DNA from: Paraburkholderia oxyphila NBRC 105797
GTDB taxonomy: Bacteria; Pseudomonadota; Gammaproteobacteria; Burkholderiales; Burkholderiaceae
NCBI RefSeq assembly: GCF_000685075.1
Contig: NZ_BAYD01000045.1
Location: forward strand, 1 to 64,000
Reading direction: 5' to 3'
DNA: 64,000 bases
Shown piece by piece: positions 17,120-26,040 of the stretch. The notes beneath the pieces were generated by a model. That model had not been told where the DNA came from. It was given only the letters and a program-made list of their open reading frames with translations, and did no database searches. The number at the start of each line of letters is the position of its first letter. Within the stretch, counting starts at the first letter, position 1. A program made the translations under genes and the position numbers.

Positions 17120-17575
17120 ATGAATCGTTTAGCCAAAATACTTCCCATCGAGAACGTCGTCGTCGGCCTGTCCGTTACCAGCAAAAAGCGCGTCTTCGAA
17201 CAAGCTGGCCTGATCTTCGAAAACCAGAACGGCATTGCCCGCAGCACGGTTACTGACAATCTGTTCGCGCGCGAGCGCCTCGGCTCCACCGGCCTCGGTG
17301 AAGGCGTGGCCATTCCGCACGGACGCATCAAGGGCCTGAAGCAACCGCTCGCCGCCTTCGTACGCCTTGCCGAGCCGATCCCCTTCGAAGCCCCGGACGG
17401 CCAGCCCGTCTCGCTCCTGATCTTCCTGCTCGTGCCGGAACAGGCCACGCAGCAGCACCTTGAAATTCTGTCCGAGATCGCCCAACTGCTGTCGGATCGC
17501 GAAACCCGCGAGCGGCTGCACACGGAAGAAGATCGCGAAACGTTGCATCGACTGCTCACCCAGTGGCAAGCTTGA
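17120..17575 (+). CDS. ptsN: PTS IIA-like nitrogen regulatory protein
   Basis: EIIA-Ntr is the terminal phosphoacceptor of the nitrogen PTS (PtsP-NPr-PtsN) and regulates potassium and nitrogen functions by protein contacts. The 151-residue product has the phosphorylated His67 in GLGEGVAIPHGR and the mid-domain PVSLLIFLLVPEQATQQHL. The frame is open upstream to 16997, but MNRLAKILPIENVVVGL at 17120 is the family start. It is followed 49 bases later by hprK and then rapZ, the usual beta-proteobacterial order. Confidence 0.95.
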   Translation: MNRLAKILPIENVVVGLSVTSKKRVFEQAGLIFENQNGIARSTVTDNLFARERLGSTGLGEGVAIPHGRIKGLKQPLAAFVRLAEPIPFEAPDGQPVSLLIFLLVPEQATQQHLEILSEIAQLLSDRETRERLHTEEDRETLHRLLTQWQA

Positions 17576-17624
17576 TGTAACGCGCGGCTTTTCGTGGTTT
17601 TTTGCGCATTTTGCGCCAGGACTC

Positions 17625-18593
17625 ATGGACACTTCCAGCATCAACGCCCAAAGCATCTTCGACGACAACGCCACCACGCTGAAGCTGAGCTGGCTGACGG
17701 GGCACGAAGGCTGGGAACGCGGCTTTTCGGCCGAGACGGTGGCAACGGCAACGGCCAGTGCGGACCTCGTCGGCCACCTGAACCTGATCCACCCGAACCG
17801 CATCCAGGTGCTCGGCGACGCCGAGATCCACTACTACCAGCGCCAGACCGACGAAGACCGCTCGCGCCACATGGCCGAGCTCATCGCGCTCGAGCCGCCG
17901 TTCCTCGTGGTCGCCGACGGCATGACCGCGCCGCCCGAGCTGGTCCTGCGCTGCACACGCTCGTCCACGCCGCTCTTCACAACGCCGATGTCGGCGGCCA
18001 CCGTCATCGACAGTCTGCGCCTCTACATGTCGCGCATCCTCGCGCCGCGCGCGACGCTGCATGGCGTGTTCCTCGACATTCTCGGTATGGGCGTGCTGCT
18101 GACCGGCGACTCGGGCCTCGGCAAGAGCGAGCTGGGTCTCGAGCTGATCAGCCGCGGCCACGGCCTCGTGGCCGACGACGCCGTGGACTTCGTACGCCTC
18201 GGCCCCGACTTCGTCGAAGGCCGCTGTCCGCCGCTCCTGCAGAACCTGCTCGAGGTGCGCGGCCTGGGCCTGCTCGACATCAAGACGATCTTCGGCGAAA
18301 CCGCCGTGCGCCGGAAGATGAAGCTCAAGCTCATCGTGCAACTGGTGCGCCGGCCCGACGGCGAATTCCAGCGCCTGCCGCTGGAAAGCCAGACGGTGGA
18401 CGTGCTCGGCCTGCCCATCAGCAAGGTCACGATCCAGGTGGCGGCGGGCCGCAACCTGGCCGTGCTCGTCGAGGCCGCCGTGCGCAACACGATTCTGCAG
18501 TTGCGCGGCATCGATACCCTGCGCGACTTCATGGACCGCCAGCGCCTCGCCATGCAGGACCCGGACAGCCAGTTCCCCGGCAAGCTGATCTGA
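17625..18593 (+). CDS. hprK: HPr kinase/phosphorylase
   Basis: HprK phosphorylates and dephosphorylates HPr-type proteins on a regulatory serine. The 322-residue product has an N-terminal MurF-like domain (about 1-135) and the C-terminal kinase domain with the P-loop at 161-169 (GDSGLGKSE) and the preceding catalytic His146. VEGRCPPLLQNLLEVRGLGLLDI and the later GRNLAVLVEAAVRNTIL match the HPrK family signature. In proteobacteria lacking the Gram-positive catabolite pathway it is thought to act on PTS-Ntr regulators, consistent with ptsN next door. Confidence 0.95.
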   Translation: MDTSSINAQSIFDDNATTLKLSWLTGHEGWERGFSAETVATATASADLVGHLNLIHPNRIQVLGDAEIHYYQRQTDEDRSRHMAELIALEPPFLVVADGMTAPPELVLRCTRSSTPLFTTPMSAATVIDSLRLYMSRILAPRATLHGVFLDILGMGVLLTGDSGLGKSELGLELISRGHGLVADDAVDFVRLGPDFVEGRCPPLLQNLLEVRGLGLLDIKTIFGETAVRRKMKLKLIVQLVRRPDGEFQRLPLESQTVDVLGLPISKVTIQVAAGRNLAVLVEAAVRNTILQLRGIDTLRDFMDRQRLAMQDPDSQFPGKLI

Positions 18594-18672
18594 CGCGCCG
18601 CGCCTCGGGAGCGTCATCACCGCGGCGCAGATCGGATGCTATGATGACCCAATCGGGTTCATCTACTTTCCC

Positions 18673-19566
18673 ATGCGTATCATCCTGATCACCGGCATCT
18701 CGGGTTCCGGCAAGTCAGTGGCGCTCAATGCGCTCGAAGACGTCGGCTACTTCTGCGTCGACAATCTGCCACCGCGCTTTTTGCCGCAGCTCGCCCAATA
18801 TCTCTCCGAAGACGGTTACGAGCGTCTCGCGGTTGCCATCGACGCGCGCTCGAGTTCCTCGTTCGAGGACATGCCGGAGATGATCCGCGACCTCGCCCGC
18901 GAGCACGACGTGCGCGTGCTGTTCCTCAATGCGAGCACGCAGTCGCTCATTCAGCGCTTTTCGGAGACACGCCGCCGTCACCCGCTCTCGGGTTCCGTCA
19001 CGCACGACGCCAACGTCGGCATGCTCAAGTCCCTGGAAGAAGCGATCGAGCACGAGCGCGAACTGGTCGCGAATCTCGCCGAATTCGGCCATCAGGTCGA
19101 CACGAGCAGTCTGAGCGCCAACGCGCTGCGCCAGTGGATCAAGGTGTTCGTCGAAGGCGGGCGCGGCTCGTTGATGCTCACCTTCGAATCGTTCGGCTTC
19201 AAGCGCGGCGTGCCGCTAGACGCGGACCTCGTGTTCGACGTGCGCACGTTGCCGAACCCGCACTACGACGCCCGCCTGCGCCCGCTCACCGGGCTCGACC
19301 AGCCCGTGATCGAGTTTCTGAACGGGCAGTCGGCCGTCCACGCAATGATTGACGACATCTACGCGTTCGTCGCGAAATGGCTGCCGCATTTTCGCGACGA
19401 CAACCGCAGCTATCTGACCGTCGCGATTGGCTGCACCGGCGGCCAGCATCGCTCGGTCTACATTGCCCAGACGCTCGCCACGCGCTTTGCCGGCGAGTCG
19501 AACGTCATCGTGCGTCATCGCGACGCGCCACTCGACGTCGGAGAATCCTCCCGGCTGATCGCCTAA
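18673..19566 (+). CDS. rapZ: RNase adapter protein RapZ (YvcJ family NTPase)
   Basis: RapZ binds nucleotides through an N-terminal P-loop domain and, in enterobacteria, uses its C-terminal domain to sense GlcN-6-P and to present GlmZ sRNA to RNase E. The 297-residue product shows Walker A at 8-15 (GISGSGKS), VDNLPPRFLPQL just after, GFKRGVPLDADLVFDVRTLPNPHY in the middle and the C-terminal IGCTGGQHRSVYIAQTLA. Gene order ptsN-hprK-rapZ is conserved. A TATGAT hexamer at 18640-18645 could serve as an internal -10. GlmZ/GlmY homologues are not expected in this lineage, so the RNA-related role is inferred only. Confidence 0.95.
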   Translation: MRIILITGISGSGKSVALNALEDVGYFCVDNLPPRFLPQLAQYLSEDGYERLAVAIDARSSSSFEDMPEMIRDLAREHDVRVLFLNASTQSLIQRFSETRRRHPLSGSVTHDANVGMLKSLEEAIEHERELVANLAEFGHQVDTSSLSANALRQWIKVFVEGGRGSLMLTFESFGFKRGVPLDADLVFDVRTLPNPHYDARLRPLTGLDQPVIEFLNGQSAVHAMIDDIYAFVAKWLPHFRDDNRSYLTVAIGCTGGQHRSVYIAQTLATRFAGESNVIVRHRDAPLDVGESSRLIA

Positions 19567-19606
19567 CTGGCCGCGCCAGCGCGGCCTTAACCGAAAGCGT
19601 TGCGCC

Positions 19607-20245
19607 ATGTCCTCTTCTTCTGCCGTGCTCGCCGATTTGCCGCTGTTTCCGCTGCATACGGTGCTCTTCCCTGGCGGCCTGTTGCCGCTGAAGATCTTCG
19701 AAGCGCGTTATCTGGACATGGCGCGCGAATGTCTGCGTGAGCAAACGCCGTTCGGCGTGTGCCTGCTCAAGAGCGGCGCCGAAGTCGCACAGCCCGACGA
19801 AACCGCGGCCGTGCCCGAAAACGTGGGCTGTCTCGCCGAAATCGAACAGTGCGACGTCGAGGCGTTCGGTATGCTGTTGATCCGCGCGCATGGCACGCGA
19901 CGCTTCCGGCTGCTCTCGCATCGCTCGGAAGCCGACGGCTTGCTCGTCGGCATGGCCGAGCCGCTCCCCGAGGACATCCCGCTCGAAGGCTCGGAGCGCC
20001 TCGCGCGCTTTGGTGCGTGTGCGGAGGTGCTCGAGCGCATCATCGCAACGATACGCGAGCGCGACCCGGCAAGCCTGCCGTTCGCGGAGCCGTTCCGTTT
20101 CGACGATCCATCGTGGGTCTCGAACCGGCTCGCGGAAGTCCTGCCAATCGCGCTGCGCGCGCGTCAGAAGCTGATGGAGCTCGACGACGCCGGTGCGCGT
20201 ATCGACGTCGTGCATCACTACATGCAGCAGCATCAGCTGCTCTAA
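19607..20245 (+). CDS. LON peptidase substrate-binding (N-terminal) domain protein
   Basis: The 212-residue soluble protein consists of a stand-alone Lon N-terminal (PUA-like) domain: LPLFPLHTVLFPGGLLPLKIFEARYLDMARECL opens it, and the helical second half carries VLERIIATIRERDP. It lacks the AAA+ and protease domains of Lon, so it cannot be a protease. The family is widespread in beta- and gamma-proteobacteria with unknown function; a role as substrate adaptor is conjecture. It follows rapZ by 40 bases and converges on mutY. Confidence 0.88.
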   Translation: MSSSSAVLADLPLFPLHTVLFPGGLLPLKIFEARYLDMARECLREQTPFGVCLLKSGAEVAQPDETAAVPENVGCLAEIEQCDVEAFGMLLIRAHGTRRFRLLSHRSEADGLLVGMAEPLPEDIPLEGSERLARFGACAEVLERIIATIRERDPASLPFAEPFRFDDPSWVSNRLAEVLPIALRARQKLMELDDAGARIDVVHHYMQQHQLL

Positions 20246-20297
20246 TGGCGCTTTCGGCGGCTTTCCTAGCGCCGCGCTCAGCGCCCGCGTTTTTGCC

Positions 20298-21419
20298 TCA
20301 AATTAAGGAGCCGCGCAGGCTATCGAGCAGCTTGCGTACCGGCGCAGGCACACCATAGGCGTCGATCTCGCGCAGCGCGACCCACACGGTTTCCCCCTCG
20401 TTCGCCATGAGCGCGGCGCCCTTCTGCTCGATCTCGACCACGCGAGGCTCGATGTCGAGCTTGAAGTGCGTGAACGTGTGCGTGAGTGGCGCGAGCGGCG
20501 AGGCCTTCGCTGTCGCGCCGAACATCTGCGCGCGCTCGGCCAGCGCCGCTTCGCCGGCCGCTTCGGGCAGGCTCCACAGGCCACCCCAGATACCCGTGGG
20601 CGGGCGCTTCTCGAGCATCACCGCATCGCCGTCGAGCAGCACGAGCATCCACGTGCGGCGCGTGGGCACCGCCTTCTTCGGACGCGCGGCGGGCAGCTGG
20701 CGCTGACGGCCCGTCGTCTTCGCCACGCAATCGTCCGCGAAGGGGCAGCGCTCGCAATCGGGCTTGCCGCGCGTGCACAGCGTCGCGCCGAGATCCATCA
20801 GGCCCTGCGTGTAGGCGCTCACGTCCGCGTCGCTGGCATCGGCGCCCGGCACAAGCGACTCGGCGAGCGTCCACATCGCGTTCTCCACGCGCTTCTCGCC
20901 AGGAAAGCCTTCCACGCCGAACACGCGCGCAAGCACGCGCTTCACATTGCCGTCGAGGATCGTCGCGCGCGCGCCGAACGCGAACGAGGCGATCGCCGCC
21001 GCCGTCGAGCGGCCGATGCCGGGCAAATCGGCGAGCCCTTCGACCGTCGAAGGAAACTGGCCGCCGTGCTCCTCGGCCACCACCTGCGCGCATCGATACA
21101 GATTGCGCGCACGCGAGTAGTAGCCGAGGCCGGCCCAGAGCGCCATCACATCGTCGATGGGCGCGGCGGCAAGCGCCTCCACAGTGGGAAAGCGTTCGAG
21201 AAATCGCGCGTAATACGGAATCACCGTGGAAACCTGCGTCTGCTGCAGCATGATTTCCGAGAGCCAGATGCGATAGGGGTCGCGCGTGTTCTGCCATGGC
21301 AGATCGTGGCGGCCATGCTCGCGCTGCCATGCAATCAGGCGCGGCGCGAAGCTCGCGAGCAGGTCGTCGGGATAAGTGCCCGGCGCGAGTTTTTCAGTTG
21401 AAGCGGATGAAAGATACAT
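20298..21419 (-). CDS. mutY: A/G-specific adenine glycosylase
   Basis: MutY removes adenine mispaired with 8-oxoguanine. The 373-residue product has the HhH-GPD glycosylase core with catalytic Glu55 in SEIMLQQTQVSTV, the helix-hairpin-helix GLADLPGIGRSTAAAI and the catalytic Asp in TILDGNVKRVLAR. The [4Fe-4S] loop CTRGKPDCERCPFADDC follows. The C-terminal third is a MutT-like Nudix domain that recognises 8-oxoG (LVLLDGDAVMLEKRPPTGIWGGLWSLPEA). The frame stays open upstream into mutM (to 21932), but MYLSSASTEKLAP at 21419 leaves a 22-base gap to mutM and fits the family. It is co-oriented with mutM, which removes 8-oxoG itself. Confidence 0.96.
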   Translation of the reverse strand: MYLSSASTEKLAPGTYPDDLLASFAPRLIAWQREHGRHDLPWQNTRDPYRIWLSEIMLQQTQVSTVIPYYARFLERFPTVEALAAAPIDDVMALWAGLGYYSRARNLYRCAQVVAEEHGGQFPSTVEGLADLPGIGRSTAAAIASFAFGARATILDGNVKRVLARVFGVEGFPGEKRVENAMWTLAESLVPGADASDADVSAYTQGLMDLGATLCTRGKPDCERCPFADDCVAKTTGRQRQLPAARPKKAVPTRRTWMLVLLDGDAVMLEKRPPTGIWGGLWSLPEAAGEAALAERAQMFGATAKASPLAPLTHTFTHFKLDIEPRVVEIEQKGAALMANEGETVWVALREIDAYGVPAPVRKLLDSLRGSLI

Positions 21420-21441
21420 GGAAGAGGGAAGAGCTTGCCAA

Positions 21442-22272
21442 TCAGCGCTGACAGCGCGGACAGAAATAAGTGGACCGCTGGCCCTGCACGATCTGCTTGA
21501 TCGGCGTGCCACATACGCGGCAGGGCTGGCCCGCGCGGTCATAAACGAAATATTCGAGCTGAAAGTAGCCGCTTTCGCCGTTGCTGCCGACGAAGTCGCG
21601 CAATGTGCTGCCGCCCTTCTCGATCGCCGAGGCCAGCACGGCGCGCACGGCGTCCGCGAGCAATTCATAGCGCGCGAGCGAGACGCGGCCCGCGGCCGTA
21701 GTCGGCCGGATGCCCGCGCGAAAAAGACTTTCCGACGCGTAGATATTGCCCACGCCCACCACGATGTCGCCGGCGAGCAGCGCCTGCTTGACGGAAACCT
21801 TGCGGCCGCGCGTCTCGCGAAACAGCAGTGCGCCCGAGAACGCGCTCGTGAACGGCTCGATGCCGAGATTCGCAAGCAGCGGATGGCCGAGCACGTCGCC
21901 CGCCTCGCGCGGATGCCAGAGCACGGCGCCAAAGCGGCGCGGATCGCGAAAACGCAGCGTGAAGTCGTCGAAGAGCCAGTCGACGTGATCGTGCTTCTCC
22001 GCCGCGGGCGGCCTTGGAAGATTACGTAACACGCGCAGCGTGCCGGTCATGCCAAGATGGACGATGAACCATCCCTCATCGACCTCGAAAAGCAGATACT
22101 TGCCTCGTCGGCCCACGGAACGGATCGTGCGGCCACGCAGCGTGCGTGCGAGCGTGGCCGGCACGGGCCAGCGCAGGGCCGGATTGCGAACATCGACGCG
22201 CTCGACACGGCGGCCCGCGACCCATGGCTCGATGCCCCTGCGGGTAACTTCAACTTCTGGCAGCTCTGGCAT
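21442..22272 (-). CDS. mutM: Formamidopyrimidine-DNA glycosylase
   Basis: Fpg excises 8-oxoguanine and ring-opened purines and nicks the abasic site. The 276-residue product starts MPELPEVEVTRRGIEP: Pro2 is the Schiff-base nucleophile after Met removal and Glu3 is catalytic. Other landmarks are VGRRGKYLLFEVDEG with the conserved Lys, the helix-two-turn-helix near KQALLAGDIVVGVGNIYASE and the C-terminal zinc finger CRVCGTPIKQ...CPRCQR. Start at 22272 is fixed by the essential N-terminal proline. It is divergent from the TPR gene and 22 bases upstream of mutY. Confidence 0.97.
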   Translation of the reverse strand: MPELPEVEVTRRGIEPWVAGRRVERVDVRNPALRWPVPATLARTLRGRTIRSVGRRGKYLLFEVDEGWFIVHLGMTGTLRVLRNLPRPPAAEKHDHVDWLFDDFTLRFRDPRRFGAVLWHPREAGDVLGHPLLANLGIEPFTSAFSGALLFRETRGRKVSVKQALLAGDIVVGVGNIYASESLFRAGIRPTTAAGRVSLARYELLADAVRAVLASAIEKGGSTLRDFVGSNGESGYFQLEYFVYDRAGQPCRVCGTPIKQIVQGQRSTYFCPRCQR

Positions 22273-22372
22273 GTCTAAGGGCTTGTGAGGTTGTGCTGAA
22301 AGGTTCCGGCGAGCGTAGCAGGGCTGGTCTGCAACTTGCGTCATCGTTGTGCGCGTATTGTATCCAGCGCGT

Positions 22373-22378
22373 TACAAT
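22373..22378 (+). promoter_or_regulatory. Candidate promoter -10 for the TPR-lolB-ispE unit
   Basis: TACAAT (5 of 6) lies 25 bases upstream of the TPR-gene ATG. A TTGTGC at 22347-22352 is 20 bases upstream, too far for an ideal -35. It lies in the mutM/TPR divergent spacer. Confidence 0.4.
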
Positions 22379-22403
22379 CGACCGAAACATTCGACGGAAT
22401 TCC

Positions 22404-24275
22404 ATGGAACTGTCTTTCGTAAAGCTGTTTGCGAAGCGCTCGCCGCAAGAGTCGAAAGCGGCAGCCCCGCGTCTGCGCGCAGCGTCGCCGCTGCGCGTGT
22501 TCGGACCCCGGCGCCTGATCGCGGCGGCGGTGCTCGCGGCGTGGGCGCTGACCACGTCGAGCGCGTATGCACAGGATGAGGCCCCCGACACGGACGACAC
22601 TTCCGTCACCATGCCGGATGCATTCGGTCCCGCCTCGCCCGACGAGATGAAGGACCTGCCGAGCGTACCGCTCACGAGCCAGATCGTCTTCCAGGTGCTC
22701 GCCGCCGAAATCGCACTCCAGCGTGACCAGCCGGCGCCGGCCTATCAGACCTATCTCGCGCTCGCGCGCGACACGCACGACCCGCGCATGGCGCAGCGCG
22801 CGACGGAAATCGCCCTCGCCGCGCAAAGCCCCACCGACGCGCTCGCCGCCGTGCAGCTCTGGCAACAGTACGCGCCCGATTCCGAGCGCGCTGCGCAGCT
22901 CGACGCCTCGCTGCTCGTGCTCGCCGGCAAGCCTGCCGACGCGCAGCCGCTGCTCGCGCGCGAGCTGGCCCGCGTGCCGGCCGACAGCCGAGGCCAGGCG
23001 CTGCTCTCGCTGCAACTGCTGCTCTCGCGCGGCCCGAATCGCGCGGGTGGCCTCGACACGCTCAAGGCGCTGCTCAAGGACGACATGAACCGCCCCGAGG
23101 CGCAACTCGCCATCGGCCGCCAGGAACTGCTTGTCGACGACGTGCCCGCCGCACGCAAGTCGTTCGAGCAGGCGCTCACGATCAAGCCCGACTACCTGCC
23201 CGCCGCGCTGATGCTCGCGCAGATGGGGCCGGAGGAGCGCCAGGAAGGCATCGCGTCGATCGAAAAGTATGTTCAGCAGAATCCGAAGTCGCGCGAAGGA
23301 CGTCTTGCGCTTGCGCAGACCTACCTCGCCGCCGACCGGCTCGACGACGCGAAAAAGCAGTTCGAAATCCTGCACAAGGCCAACTCGACCGACTTGATGC
23401 CGCTGATGGCGCTTTCGCTCATCGACGTGCAGCAGAAGAAGTACGACGAGGCCAGGCAGTATCTGATTCAGTACTCGCAGGTGGCCGAGAAAACGCCGGG
23501 CGCGGATCCGGGCCAGGGCTACATTTATCTCGCGCAGCTCGCCGCCGAGCAGAAGGACAATGCGCAAGCGCAGCAGTGGCTCGACAAGATCCAGCCCAAC
23601 AGCCAGCAATACGTGCCCGCGCAAATCACGCGCGCGCAGATGCTCGACAAGGAGGGCAAGGTCGACGACGCACGCCGTCAGCTCGCGAGCATCCAGGCCG
23701 ACGACCCGCGCGACCAGGCGCTGATCGCGCGCACGGACGCCGCCATCCTGTTCGACGCGAAGCGCTATCCGGAGGCAGAGGCGCGCCTGGCCAAGGCCAC
23801 CGCCGACTTCCCGGACGACCCGGATCTCACCTATGACTACGCCATGGCCGCCGAAAAGAACGGCCATTACGACATCATGGAAGCGCAGCTGCGCCAGTTG
23901 ATCAAATCGCAGCCGGACAACCCGCAGGCCTACAACGCGCTCGGCTACTCGCTCGCGGACCGCAACCTGCGCCTGCAGGAAGCGGACAAGCTCGTCGAAA
24001 AAGCTTCGGCGCTCGCGCCGGACGACGCGTTCATCATGGACAGCGTGGGCTGGGTGAAGTACCGCATGGGCGACAACGCCGACGCCATCAAGCTGCTGCG
24101 CCGGGCCTACGATCTGCAGCCGAACGCCGAGATCGGCGCGCACCTCGGCGAGGTGCTGTGGAAGAACGGCGACCAGGCCGGCGCGCTCCAGGCCTGGCGC
24201 GAGGCGCGCAAGCTCGAACCCGATAACGACACACTCCTGAAGACGCTCAAGCGCTTCCAGGTCAACGATCTCTGA
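22404..24275 (+). CDS. Large periplasmic tetratricopeptide-repeat protein
   Basis: The 623-residue product has a basic N-terminus, a hydrophobic segment at about 35-52 (RLIAAAVLAAWALTTSSAYA) with a likely signal-peptidase site after AYA, and then mostly TPR-like helical pairs. Examples are PAYQTYLALARDTHDPRMAQRA, PADAQPLLARELARVP, NPQAYNALGYSLADRN and GDNADAIKLLRRAYDLQPNAE. Location next to lolB is conserved in Burkholderiaceae. A scaffold or envelope-assembly role is inferred from location and repeats only. The TGA overlaps the lolB ATG by one base (TGATG), pointing to coupling. Confidence 0.88.
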   Translation: MELSFVKLFAKRSPQESKAAAPRLRAASPLRVFGPRRLIAAAVLAAWALTTSSAYAQDEAPDTDDTSVTMPDAFGPASPDEMKDLPSVPLTSQIVFQVLAAEIALQRDQPAPAYQTYLALARDTHDPRMAQRATEIALAAQSPTDALAAVQLWQQYAPDSERAAQLDASLLVLAGKPADAQPLLARELARVPADSRGQALLSLQLLLSRGPNRAGGLDTLKALLKDDMNRPEAQLAIGRQELLVDDVPAARKSFEQALTIKPDYLPAALMLAQMGPEERQEGIASIEKYVQQNPKSREGRLALAQTYLAADRLDDAKKQFEILHKANSTDLMPLMALSLIDVQQKKYDEARQYLIQYSQVAEKTPGADPGQGYIYLAQLAAEQKDNAQAQQWLDKIQPNSQQYVPAQITRAQMLDKEGKVDDARRQLASIQADDPRDQALIARTDAAILFDAKRYPEAEARLAKATADFPDDPDLTYDYAMAAEKNGHYDIMEAQLRQLIKSQPDNPQAYNALGYSLADRNLRLQEADKLVEKASALAPDDAFIMDSVGWVKYRMGDNADAIKLLRRAYDLQPNAEIGAHLGEVLWKNGDQAGALQAWREARKLEPDNDTLLKTLKRFQVNDL

Positions 24276-24958
24276 TGGCTGAACTTCCTCTGCATCACCG
24301 CCCTGCCGCCACTGCCGCCGTATTTGCGCGATCCGTCTCGAGCCGGATCGCCGGCCGATCGGTCCGGCGGCCGGTGCTGGGCGTGGCGGCAGCCGCGCTG
24401 CTCGCTCTCGCGGGCTGCGCGACGCAACTGCCGCACGAACCGTCCACCGCACGCGCCACGACTTCGCTCACCACGCAAACGAGCCGCGCCTACCATGGCC
24501 GCTTCGCCGTTCAGTACAACGACCAGAACGGCCAGCAGCGCAATGCCTACGGCAATTTCGACTGGCGCGAAACCGACTCGACCGTGACGCTGCAACTGCT
24601 CAATCCGCTTGGGCAGACGCTGGCCGTGGTCACGTCGTCGCCGGCCGAGGCCATGCTCGAGCTGCCGAACAAGCAGCCGCTCACCGCCGACAACGTCAGC
24701 ACGCTGATGCAGCAGGCGCTCGGTTTCGCGTTGCCCGTGGAGGGCTTGCGCTACTGGCTGCAGCCATCGGTTGCACCCACGTCGCGCGCGCATACCACGC
24801 CCGATCCGAAAGATCCGCAGCGTCTCGCGCAGATCCAGCAAGACGGCTGGACCATCGACTATCTCGCTTACGCAGACGCACCCGCCACCGGCGTCAAGCG
24901 CGTGAACCTCACACGCGAAGATCCGCCGCTCCAGATCAAGCTCGTGCTCGACCAGTAA
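24275..24958 (+). CDS. lolB: Outer-membrane lipoprotein insertion protein LolB
   Basis: LolB accepts lipoproteins from LolA and inserts them into the outer membrane; it is itself a lipoprotein. The 227-residue precursor has an unusually long n-region, a hydrophobic core at about 34-46 and a lipobox LAGC with the acylated Cys48. The mature part shows the LolB pattern RAYHGRFAVQYNDQNGQQRNAYGNFDW, then LGQTLAVVTSSPAEAMLELPN and GLRYWL. An internal start nearer the hydrophobic core is possible. It overlaps the upstream TPR stop by one base and lies 61 bases before ispE; this order is classical. Confidence 0.94.
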   Translation: MAELPLHHRPAATAAVFARSVSSRIAGRSVRRPVLGVAAAALLALAGCATQLPHEPSTARATTSLTTQTSRAYHGRFAVQYNDQNGQQRNAYGNFDWRETDSTVTLQLLNPLGQTLAVVTSSPAEAMLELPNKQPLTADNVSTLMQQALGFALPVEGLRYWLQPSVAPTSRAHTTPDPKDPQRLAQIQQDGWTIDYLAYADAPATGVKRVNLTREDPPLQIKLVLDQ

Positions 24959-25019
24959 AGGAATCGCGCCTGGGCGGCGGCAGGCGCGATGCGCTTGCCG
25001 CCGCAGGGCGCCCAGTATC

Positions 25020-25913
25020 ATGACCGAAACTCAGGACTCGCTGCGCGACTGCCTCGCGCCCGCGAAACTCAATCTTTTCCTGCACATCACCGGCCGTCGG
25101 CCCAATGGCTATCACGACCTGCAGACCGTGTTCCAGTTGCTCGACTGGGGTGACACGCTGCATTTCACGCGCCGCCTCGACGGCCGCATCACGCGCACGA
25201 CGGAAGTCGACGGCGTCCCTGCCGAACACGACCTCACCGTGCGCGCCGCAACGTTGCTCAAGCAACATACCGGCACGAGCGAGGGTGTCGAGATCGACAT
25301 CGAAAAGCGTCTGCCGATGGGCGCGGGTCTTGGCGGCGGCAGCTCCGATGCGGCCACCACGCTGCTCGCCCTCAATCGCCTGTGGAAGCTGAACGTGCCG
25401 CGCGAGGAACTGCAGGCGCTCGCGCTCAAACTCGGCGCCGACGTGCCGTTCTTCGTGTTCGGAAAAAATGCGTTCGCGGAGGGTGTTGGAGAGGCGCTGG
25501 AGGCTGTACAATTGCCCCCGCGTCATTTTTTGGTGGTGACGCCGCGGGTTCATGTTCCTACTGCTGAAATTTTTTCAGAAAAGTCGTTGACAAGGGACAC
25601 AAAGACCTGCACAATAGCAGTCTTTCTTGCACAGCAAGCAACGCAGAACGGATGGCCAGACAGCTTCGGCCACAACGATATGCAAGCGGTTGTCGCAGGA
25701 AAATACGCGGAAGTAGCGCAGGTGCTCGAATGGTTTGGGAATATCTCAAGCAGCATCGCACCAGCGCGGATGACCGGGTCGGGCGCAAGTGTTTTTGCAG
25801 CGTTCGCCAGTCGGGCTGAAGCAGAAGCGGCGCAAGCGCAGCTTCCGGCAGACTGGAGAAGCGCAGTCGCATCGAGCCTGGACAAGCATCCACTCTTCGC
25901 TTTCGCGGCATAG
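25020..25913 (+). CDS. ispE: 4-diphosphocytidyl-2-C-methyl-D-erythritol kinase
   Basis: IspE phosphorylates CDP-ME in the MEP isoprenoid pathway. The 297-residue product is a GHMP kinase: APAKLNLFLHITGRRPNGYHDL near the start, the ATP loop PMGAGLGGGSSDAATT at about 100-115, and the C-terminal ARMTGSGASVFAAF. The codon pattern changes sharply after about position 25545: the first two thirds are strongly G/C at third positions, while the last third uses TTG, ACA, AGG, GCA, TTT and AAA freely. A near-consensus promoter lies inside that segment. tRNA-Gln and prs follow in the same direction. Confidence 0.96.
   Translation: MTETQDSLRDCLAPAKLNLFLHITGRRPNGYHDLQTVFQLLDWGDTLHFTRRLDGRITRTTEVDGVPAEHDLTVRAATLLKQHTGTSEGVEIDIEKRLPMGAGLGGGSSDAATTLLALNRLWKLNVPREELQALALKLGADVPFFVFGKNAFAEGVGEALEAVQLPPRHFLVVTPRVHVPTAEIFSEKSLTRDTKTCTIAVFLAQQATQNGWPDSFGHNDMQAVVAGKYAEVAQVLEWFGNISSSIAPARMTGSGASVFAAFASRAEAEAAQAQLPADWRSAVASSLDKHPLFAFAA
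25587..25615 (+). promoter_or_regulatory. Candidate internal promoter inside ispE driving tRNA-Gln-prs
   Basis: TTGACA (25587-25592, perfect -35) is separated by 17 bases from CACAAT (25610-25615, 4 of 6). The -35 is encoded by TTG ACA followed by AGG, codons avoided in the rest of the gene. No other promoter is obvious between here and the tRNA at 25964. Confidence 0.55.
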
Positions 25914-25963
25914 TTTTGCGTGACTGATCGCTCTGCCGGTCAGTCAGGCTCGAAGTTGAGTGT

Positions 25964-26040
25964 AGGGGAGTCGCCAAGTTGGTTAAGGCACCGGATTTTG
26001 ATTCCGGCATGCGAGGGTTCGAGTCCTTCCTCCCCTGCCA
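25964..26040 (+). tRNA. tRNA-Gln (anticodon TTG)
   Basis: A full cloverleaf can be drawn. The acceptor is AGGGGAG with CTCCCCT, followed by discriminator G and an encoded CCA (26038-26040). The D arm is GCC...GGC, the anticodon stem CCGGA/TCCGG with loop TTTTGAT gives TTG at 25998-26000, and the T arm is GAGGG-TTCGAGT-CCTTC. The gene sits between ispE and prs, its standard place in Burkholderiaceae, and probably shares a transcript with prs. Confidence 0.97.

Noticed and set aside
21420..21932. N-terminal extension of mutY into mutM
   Set aside because: The frame is open by chance. The extension has no MutY-like sequence and overlaps the mutM C-terminal zinc-finger region in another frame.
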